Assembly: GCA_900239685.1 (NCBI GenBank)
Contig: OENT01000240.1
Location: 89,616 to 153,615, forward strand
Direction: 5' to 3'
From: Rotaria macrura
Taxonomy: Eukaryota; Rotifera; Eurotatoria; Philodinida; Philodinidae
DNA: 64,000 bases
Shown: positions 55,643 through 64,000 of the stretch, piece by piece
Layout of the letters: the number at the start of each line of letters is the position of its first letter
How positions within the stretch are numbered: position 1 is the first letter of the stretch
Position numbers and translations under genes: made by a program
Notes under the pieces: model-generated
What the model was told of the DNA's origin: nothing
Database searches by the model: none
The model's input: only the letters and a program-made list of their open reading frames with translations

Positions 55643-58555
55643 CATGATCAAAAGATGTTATCATTACGACTTATTTGATTTCATCAAGTGAAAAAATACT
55701 AGATGTAAATGTGAACTACTTTTTTAAGACGATTGTGTAAGCTAATTTTAGAGAAAATTGGAAGAAATTTTCATGGTGTAAAAGAAGTTATAATATGTCT
55801 AGTGGGCTAAACAACATCGTGAGTTATTCTACTTGAACTCTAACAGTACATTTTCTAATACTCAGATATAATGGAAAAGAATGCTTACTTTATCATGTCG
55901 GTCTTTCTGCTTAAGCTTCACATTTGTGATTAATGACGCGATCCATAATTCATACATATATGCATTCAAATTCTCATAGATTTGTAGTACACGTTGATAT
56001 TCATAAACCAAATATTGAAAATAATATTGTCTCACTTGTATTCTTGACGTGTCTATCAAGTTACAAAAATATCCAAATAAATTTTAACATACTAAACAAT
56101 ATCCGAAAGAAAGTCTTTTTTTTTTCTTTTCTAGAAAAAGGATTAAGATAATATAAAAGTTGATTGACCATATTCTATTACTGATAAGAAAAACTATTAG
56201 CGCACTCTATCTGGGATTAGAACATGGAACACGAAATAATTATTGTTATTAATATTAATAGGAAGGCGTGCTTAAAATATTTGTTTAAAATAGTATTCAA
56301 TATTCTCTTAGATTTATGAGGAGAAAACTCTGTTCAAATAATTCAGAAATATTTGTCTATTATCATTTTTGCAACTGAATGTTACTAAGGCAGCTATTAT
56401 GGCTTTGGAAAAGTCATAAATAATAAGCTCGTCGAATACTTTAATGTTCTTGCCTACTCGTGTTTCATGAAAGAAAAATGTATCATTTTTCTTTATTATC
56501 GTTTTATCTAGTGAGAAACAATTGATTTTGAATAAATGTTAAAACATTAACGTTGTTCGGTTCACTGATTATTTCTATTTCCGCCATTAATCTCCATTAT
56601 CTTTGATATATATATTTATTTATGCAAATGTAACCGTAGTGCATGGTTCTAGTTCGTGTTAAATTATGAATAACAGAATATATGACGCATTACCTTGAGA
56701 ATAGAGATAAAAAATTAATCAAAAGCCTTACTATCATACAAAGACATTTCAATAATAGATCTATAATTAGTTCCAAATCGAAACACATGCTAATGATAAA
56801 GAGTTGGTTATTAATCATATATTAACTAGATCGAATTCATTCACTATCTTAAAGCTACATATTAATTATATCAATATTACGTTTTTATTTTCTAGCTGTC
56901 TTCCCAATAATTGTTGATCCGTTTGCATCAAATCCTCAGCCAGTATCATTTCTTGATAAAGATCAACAAGCATGGACTGTTGAAGCGTACATTGAAGAAC
57001 AATGTTTTATCATACGTTTATATTATTCTGATATATTTAAAATTCCTGTTGATTATATTCGTTCAGTATGTTTTAATATAACTGTGCGTAATTATCGTGA
57101 TACAAAAATAACTACGAGTGTTTTTCCAAAGCCTGTTACAAAATATTATTCACAAAAAGAGAATGATGAAGGTTTAGAAATAAGTACAACATTAGATGTC
57201 GATGAGGTAAATTGAACAAAACAATAACAACGAAACAAAAATATATTTTCTTGATATCATGGAATTTTTCATTCGTTTTTTTCCTTTCAGTTAACAGAAC
57301 GTGGTTATTTAAATGAACAGCATAGTGTTACAATAGAAATAGAAATTTTCTTTTCTCATTTAATGTATGCACCTGAATATACACCGTTGGATGATATTGT
57401 TCGTAAACAAAAACAACAAATCATGTACGTTCCAATCTATCGATGAATATATCAGTCATTTCAGACATTGCACGAGATTTGCTCATTTTTTATTTTTCTT
57501 ACAAAGCTGCAAATGACTATTAGGAACACAAATGTCACTGTAACCGTATCGGATAAAAAACACTTACATACTATTAAGAATAGAATCTTTGAGACAGTTC
57601 ACATCTGCTATGACACTTTCAGCAACAGTAAACTGAAGAAGTAGTTCCCTAGGGATTCTTAAATGAATATTAATTTATGATCATCAAGAAATTCCTAAGT
57701 AGAATTTGGCACTTTTCAGAATCGATATTTATTTGTATGCTCTTAGTCTGTCATAAATGAAATTGAGTTTCTTGTTTTTTTCAATTATCTACTGTTGCTA
57801 AGTAATAAGCATAAATGAAAACTTAATAATATGAATCCAATCAAAATCGATCTCATTTTTTATTCCATGTACACACATGTTGATTAACAAAGTCTCGAGA
57901 AAAACGTTTTCAGGCTTGATTTCTTTTTCTCTTTACATACCTTGGAAAATTTCATATTTCCAGAAACACATGATTTCAATTTTATTTTTCTTTTTGCCAA
58001 AATTTAAGGCGTGAATTACAAACAGCACAAAATGAAAATTTTCAATTAGAAAAAAAACTACACGAAATTCAAATGTCCATGCAAAATCCTAATATGGCCA
58101 ATCGCTTATCGGAATCTGTTAATGGACCACAGAGTGGCGTAAGCGCACCAAATACACCGAACGTTGTTCGAAAATATTACGAAATGAAATATGGTGATAA
58201 AGTTTCAACAACTAATCCATCAATAGGAATGGCTAATAATGCAGCAAGTTTTGATGGTGCACAATCAAATATAAATTCATTGCCTGCTCGTAATGGTGTT
58301 CTATCTGGCAAAGGATCAGCATCATCAACATCCTCATCATCGTCTGTTCCACAACCGAATGTAACAATGGGTGCACGTAATCCAACATTTAAGTTCACAT
58401 CCAAATTACCGGATTCAATACAAAATACAATAGCTAATACGAGTCAATCATTACAATCAAAACTACCGCCTAGTTTACAAAAACTACCAGCAAGTTTCAC
58501 ACAAGGACCAACTATAAATATGCTTGCGAGCAAATTTCAAAATGCATTTTCATAG
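54647..58555 (+). CDS. Protein with three tandem MATH/TRAF-like beta modules and a coiled coil
   Basis: Five exons join in phase: 54647-54696, 54763-55583, 56896-57206, 57291-57424, 58009-58555 (620 aa). The N-terminal 440 residues show three rounds of the same strand pattern. Round 1: FALTFVKNGDQLNAFLLHRS, LDLSVTLL, then DERGNIQCELEIKNL. Round 2: WCVVIQPKLDS, GHFRMFIQRL, KLTYRVKITAG, then TEGKFTLTVELKDAV. Round 3: WTVEAYIEEQCFIIRLYYSD, CFNITVRNY, then YLNEQHSVTIEIEIFF. This resembles MATH domains (beta sandwiches that bind peptides), but the likeness is by eye. A coiled coil (IMRELQTAQNENFQLEKKLH, about 438-457) follows. The tail is Ser/Asn/Pro-rich and ends with an amphipathic segment (NMLASKFQNAF). 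No signal peptide or membrane segment. Introns 2 (1,312 bp) and 4 (584 bp) are long. Function unknown. Confidence 0.78.
55617..55642. repeat. AT dinucleotide repeat in MATH-like gene intron 2
   Basis: A run of about 13 AT units, 35 bp downstream of the donor site of exon 2. Confidence 0.8.
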
Positions 58556-60839
58556 ATACATTATTCTTTCTTTTCTTCTTTCGTGTGTTTCATTTTTATT
58601 TTATGTTATTTGTGTACGTGTGATACCAAACAAATTTCAAAGTTCTCCCATTCTGTGATCCCTTGTATTTCTCTAATCAAATTTGAACGAGAAAGAAAAA
58701 AAAACGATAAGAAAATATGATTACAATGAAATAAGATAGAATTCATTCTAACAGAAATTATTAACATAATATTAATGATACTTTACATATAATGTAAATT
58801 AGATTTGTTTTTGATGATTGATGACACGCTTTACTCATGATTTATTGAGAATCATATTGAGCATATTATTTCTAATATTGATTTATAGGAGGTCCTAATA
58901 CATTTGATTTCAAATAATATCATTATGAGAAATCATGCGCTATCACTAATCAATTCATGGAATTCTAAAGGCAAAAGTTTTAGAAGATGTATTCAATTTT
59001 TTTTCTATTCTGATTGTATAAAAATATCCCTAGGAATAAAATGAATTGCCTCATACTCTATCCTGAAAATGTCACAAAGGAAAGATTTTTTGAGCAACAC
59101 TCATGAAAAGCCTTACATAATTCTATACTCTCACAATGCAGAACTTGAACATCACTTAATCCCTGGTTTCGCACTAAATAAAGAAATGTACGTGATCTCA
59201 GGACGACAAAAGTGACTAGAGATCGAGACCTATGAATTTTAACATTTTGAAAAGAAACAGAATTCCAGATGTAGTTTTCTTTAATACTAATTATGTATGG
59301 TAATATGTTCTTTTTGAAATAGGTCATCGTTGCGAAACATGTAATAAAACGTGTGAAAATCAAATTTCAATTTTAAAGAAAATTCGTCTCAAAATTGACA
59401 AATTTCTATCAAATTTAACTGATTAGTAGATACATGATTTTATGCATTCATAATTAACATAGATGACGATGAACTTCTATAGCTCACATGTATAATTATA
59501 GCCTTGAAGCACATGGTAAAATGAAAGTTACATTGAAATAGAACATCGATTCCATGCATGACTTGCAAACATGATAGGCTTTAAAATAATCTTCTCTTCT
59601 ATAGTAGGAAGCAAAAAGAAATCTAGATACTTCCTCTTTCGATTGTTGAAAACGGCAAGTCATTAACTATTGGCATAGTTGCTATCTGTTCTACTTCAAT
59701 TCTGACACAGATATTAGATTTCTATGGTTTTGATAGTCATGAAATCGTTTTAATTTTGTTTCATACTATTTTATTAACTTTCACAACTTTGTTTATATTA
59801 ATAAGGAGACAAATTTGAGAGTTTATTATTTATCTTTGATAGCATTCATCATCATTATAAAAAGCAACACGATGGTACAAGCCAAGTAATTGTCAGATCA
59901 GACAACTATTTCTAGTGACATATCAATATAAATGTTATAGCATTAAGTCTGACAAAATGAAAGGTCGAACTATAGTACGAAATGAAGTGAATAAGACAAC
60001 ATAACATAATCATGTATAGGAATTTAAAATGATAAACATAAATATTTGTTTACTTATTATTATTGTTTTATGAACATTCTAAAATGAATTCATTCATCAT
60101 GAAAAGAAAAAACCTATAACTTTAACTTGTCACTTTCAATCTTCTCTATATGTCAAACAGAAAAACATATTATTTCTCAAGGCTTTCATATGTCATTTTC
60201 TGCCATGAAAAAGTATACTTCTTACTGATGTATACGTAATTTATCAAATACAATAATCATTAAAAAAAACATTTTTTATTAAATCAACAATCAATGATTT
60301 TTTTCTCGTTTAACAAAAATAATACAATATAAAAAAGCACATCGAAAAATTGTTCTCATGTTACATCACGTGTAAGAAGAACAATACGCATATATACACA
60401 CACACACATATGATGTCATACTTTGAAGGAACTCAGAAAAAAACTTCGTAGGATGTGACATCATTAACATAATATCATGATTTCTAAATTGTCTTCGTTT
60501 AAAATCATTATTTAAAGCAAAAGGAAGCAATCTGAAAATTTTCATAAAGAAATTAATGACTATATTTGTTCAATGTTCATTAATTAGAATATAAGATGAA
60601 ATTTATTCGTACAATTTTACTTGAAAAAAAAATACCGAAGAAAAAGAAACTCGAGTGTGTTCTGAATGACAGACAAAGAGACATACTGTACAAAATAGAA
60701 TACAAAAGAAAATTGCCTAAACAAAAATTATGGAAGAAATTATTAAAAATAACAAACAAATAATCGCCTAAATTTATTGATTAGGACGTTCACATTCATA
60801 TTATTATCCTATCCATACATTTCTTGTTTATATTATTCA
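58556..60839. other. Intergenic region between convergent genes
   Basis: AT-rich, no gene recognised. The minus-strand open frame at 59058-59363 has no domain features. A CA run lies at about 60397-60408. The right end (60773-60778, TTTATT on the plus strand) is the likely polyadenylation signal of the minus-strand F-BAR gene. Confidence 0.5.
60773..60778 (-). promoter_or_regulatory. Polyadenylation signal of the F-BAR gene
   Basis: AATAAA on the minus strand about 60 bp downstream of the F-BAR stop codon. Confidence 0.55.
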
Positions 60840-62206
60840 TTACACCTGATTGAGCAATGTATTATTCATCGTGGACGGTTCAATTGCATGAATATTCTTC
60901 TTATCAGTATTTGTTATACTTTTTTTTCGTTTCACTTTTGCTTTAACTGGAGTTGATGAAGTGATGCCTGCTGATGCTTCTTCGTCATCTACTTCATGTT
61001 CTACGAATGATTGACGTCTGCCAGTTTTGTCTGTTTCATGATTAATCGATTTTTTATTGGCACGAGATTCAATAATACTGTCACTATCTTGATCGTCGTC
61101 AGTTGGTGTTAATGGCATAGATTTTGTTAATTTATTTTCAATACCATAACTTTTAGCCCAAAAAACTAGATCATCAAATGAATTTTGTTGTGTTGTAATT
61201 TTTGTCGCCAGATTCTCAAATATTTGATTTAATTTATTCGAATATTCTGGTGTGTGGACAGCTTGAACAAAATCTAACAATGTTTCACGTATATGTTCCA
61301 AACGTTCTTCTTCGACATTTTGACATTGTTTAAATATCTCAGTAGCTTTTTTACGATAAGCTTTTTGTGCAACTTTTTGTTTACCTTTTGTTTCAACTAA
61401 TTTGTCTTCAATATCATCTAATGCTTCTCTCTTCTTAGTTCGAGTATTAATTGCACGAGCTCGTTGTTTATCCGTTGTTGTTGGATCTAGATCTATAATT
61501 TCATATGCACTATCAGCCGTACGAAGAGCTTCACGAGCTCTTTTTTCTAGTGCACGTAAGTTTTCAAGTTGCTCGGAAACTTCACTTAAAGTTGCATGTG
61601 CACTTTTAAATAACTTTTTAAATTCACTTGTTCGACAATGTTTGCGACCAGGACGAAAACGTTCAATGACATAGATTTCATTAACATACGTACGATATTT
61701 ATCGATCACTTTTTGTATTTCATTACAATTCGTTTCTTTTAATTGAGCGAGTTGTTTAGGTATACCGACGACATTAATTTGAGCACGCTTTGTTGTATGA
61801 TACGATACGATTGATGGTTGTTGTTTTATTCGTGATGTCCATTTTTCAGCATAGACAGCTAAATTACGTGCCTGTTCACGTTCAGTATCACAGTAGTCTT
61901 GCATCCACTCGATGAAATTCATAGATATTTGATAACCTAAAACATGGAGAAAAGAAAAGATGATACGTAGGTGAATAGTAAAAAAAAGAATTAAGATAAG
62001 AAACAAATCATGAAATAGAATGAAGAATCCTTACCACCATCAAGACGTTCGAGAGCTGCTCGATAGTTCTCATCTTCAAAAAAATTTTTGCCAACATATG
62101 GATTTAGTGCATAATGATCATTAGAACTAGCACCAGGTCGATTAACGGCAAGTGTTTCTCGAAATCCAATACACGCACCCATGTTCATTGGAGTTGTGCC
62201 ACGCAT
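60840..62206 (-). CDS. PACSIN/syndapin-like F-BAR protein lacking SH3
   Basis: Two exons: 62206-62035 and 61936-60840, with a 98-bp intron (GTAAGG...TTTTAG), giving 422 aa. F-BAR proteins bind and curve the plasma membrane in endocytosis and link it to actin. The N-terminus ends in FFEDENYRAALERLDGGYQI (about 42-61), the first F-BAR helix. This is followed by WMQDYCDTEREQARNLAVYA, where the family has a conserved E/REY-A-LW pattern. Long charged helices continue to about residue 310, including LENLRALEKRAREALRTA and VEEERLEHIRETLLDFVQ. The layout matches PACSIN, including a helix ending QCQNVEEERL like the family's QCQ..EE.RL. The C-terminal 110 aa are Asp/Ser/Lys-rich with a basic patch (KAKVKRKKS) and stop without an SH3 domain or NPF motif. 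Either this is an SH3-less paralogue or a downstream exon was missed. The stop is followed by a polyadenylation signal, which favours the former. Confidence 0.82.
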
Positions 62207-64000
62207 GATAATTTCTTTGAAAACGGCGACTTGTTGTTATGTAAATTAATAATCTGGAATGAAGTCAATTTGATGGACAAAAAAATGCAATTAGTTCTCA
62301 ATGAAAAGAGCAATGTTAAACGAATGAAAGATCCCAACGTTTCGGTACACATAGATATGCTTTTCCCTCATCGAGAGTATTGGAAGAAATGGAGTGAGAG
62401 TAAAAGAAACGAAAGGCTAAAATGGCAAATAGCGGCAATGACTCATCAAGCCAATACTGATGTCTGACGAATCAAATCAAGGATGAGAACAAAAAGAAAT
62501 ACAAGGATGAGTGAAAACCTGTCATTATTCCAACTATTGTGAGTATATAAAAGAAAAGTCGTTTCCCAACACGTTTATTTTTCCATTCTAGCTGTTATTC
62601 ACATTCTAGATGTTGGAAATCTTTCTTCCTCTATAATTTTGTGTTCTAGAAAATGAATATCTAATTACGCAATGTTACATTTGACATAAATGCCTTTTGT
62701 TGCGTACGTTTTAAGCCTATTCAATGAAACGGATAAATACAAATGAAAGTCAAAATAAAAATTGGTAGAAAACATACGATAAGATGACTTTCTGATGCAA
62801 GAATGTCTCATTGCCGTCAGTTACTAATATATTTAGCTGCCGAAGGTTAATAAAAACCCACGAATTCATGAGTCATCACGTCTGTTTAAGTCAAATATCA
62901 CAGTTTCCGATACAATAGTGTGTATAATTAAGTCGCCAACGGTTGTATTCACTGACGCAAAATTACTCACAACTTGATCCTGTTTAAAAAAGAAGTTTAT
63001 GACTTGTTAAAGAGCAATCGATTTATCTGATTAAGCCTCTTCAGTGACTTACCCGATTATTATTCTATAAAAAAAGGATACAAAAGAAATGGAGTAGAAC
63101 AGTAAAAAAAAAACTTCGACGGCTTTTATTCCCGTACGCGTGGAGAAGAGAAAAAAATCAATTGGAATACAATAGACGTGCTCATTGTCGTCAAAACTTC
63201 TTGATTCGTCTTTTTTGCATCTATATAAGTATGTGTATTCACATTACACGATTTTGTGTTTGATGCTACCTTGAAATTCAATTTATTTCAGTCGTTTGTT
63301 GTTTGTTCTCTTCTTTGATGGAAATTGCCATGTTGAAAAAAATAAAAAAAAGGATTCATTTTTTTCTGCTCAGAAGTATATGTATATATATACATATATA
63401 TACATAAATTTTCATAAGCTGAAAGTTCGACGGTGTTATTTTTTTGCGCTTTACTCACTTGAAGAATTTTCGTTTTGATAAAAAACAAAAAAACCATTTC
63501 AATGAAGCTTACCCGGGAGATTTTTGTTGTCATTATTTATTAGGAAAAAAAGAAAAAAAAAGTCACGTAAATTTCAATGTCAATTATCTCGCTGAAAGGT
63601 GTTTATGAGTAAAAATCGAATTTTATGAAAGATTAGGTGCATGTATGTTGACTAAATAAATATTTGTCTCAATCATTACTCTCTTGAAAAATACGTGTGA
63701 AACGGAACATTTTTTCAATTACAAATACCTATTTAACAGAGACAACAATTTTTTCTCAGTTTTTTTTTATAGCCTTGACATAAAACTGCTGATGCTGCTC
63801 GTAACGACTCTGTTTTTGTTGTAAAACGATCACATTATGGTCAACAGATGGAAAAGACGTTGTCTTCTCTCTTTTTCTTCGTTTATGGCCACTACTTAAC
63901 TCAACAGAAGTACTGATCGATATCATCCTCTTTCGTTGATTGCCTGCCTCAAATGTACATATTCACTTTCTCATTCTGAAGCGCATTTCCAATGTAACGA
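62207..64000. other. Upstream region of the F-BAR gene
   Basis: No exon recognised up to the window edge. The plus-strand open frame 62114-62467 runs antisense over F-BAR exon 1 and has no protein-like features. The region contains A-rich stretches and a TATA/ATAC repeat at about 63380-63403. Confidence 0.45.

Noticed and set aside
62114..62467. Plus-strand open frame antisense to F-BAR exon 1
   Set aside because: The minus strand has a well-supported F-BAR exon with matching splice phase. The plus-strand translation shows no protein-like features and looks like a shadow.

Overview
The window looks like nuclear DNA of a small invertebrate animal, most likely a bdelloid rotifer (Rotaria or Adineta type). 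The reasons are very AT-rich intergenic DNA, many introns of about 50-80 bp with clean GT...AG ends, conserved animal genes (WDR26, Greatwall/MASTL kinase, an F-BAR protein, a GPCR), and two genes that look like bacterial and fungal acquisitions, which bdelloids are known to carry. The species call is inference. All gene models below were built by hand: exons were joined where donor, acceptor and reading phase agree and where the joined protein makes sense. No search was run.

Layout. 1-10 kb: a low-complexity Ser/Asn-rich protein gene (+), a small unrecognised gene (+), and a two-exon rhodopsin-like orphan receptor (-) that ends tail-to-tail with the small gene. 13.5-18.3 kb: WDR26 (-), 13 exons, a CTLH/GID E3-ligase subunit. 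18.3-40.3 kb: a gene-poor stretch with the most unusual content. It holds a GC-richer anomalous block (21.9-22.6 kb), a bacterial-type GH13 alpha-glucosidase with nine exons and a long disordered C-terminal tail (23.4-28.5 kb), a 350-bp foldback element (30.8 kb), a 418-bp MITE with TA flanks (36.0 kb), and an intronless fungal-type amino-acid permease (37.3-38.8 kb). 40.3-45.3 kb: Greatwall/MASTL kinase (+), 12 exons. 45.7-49.4 kb: a 16-exon unrecognised coiled-coil protein of 866 aa (+), tail-to-tail with a two-exon gene encoding repeated YxxL/M motifs (-). 54.6-58.6 kb: a protein with three tandem MATH-like beta modules plus a coiled coil (+). 60.8-62.2 kb: a PACSIN/syndapin-like F-BAR protein without SH3 (-).

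The genes do not form an operon or one pathway. The two likely acquired genes could together serve scavenging of sugars (alpha-glucoside hydrolysis) and amino acids (uptake). They sit in one TE-bearing interval bounded by the ancestral animal genes WDR26 and MASTL, and this is the most interesting feature of the window. I found no rRNA, tRNA, CRISPR array or complete autonomous transposon.
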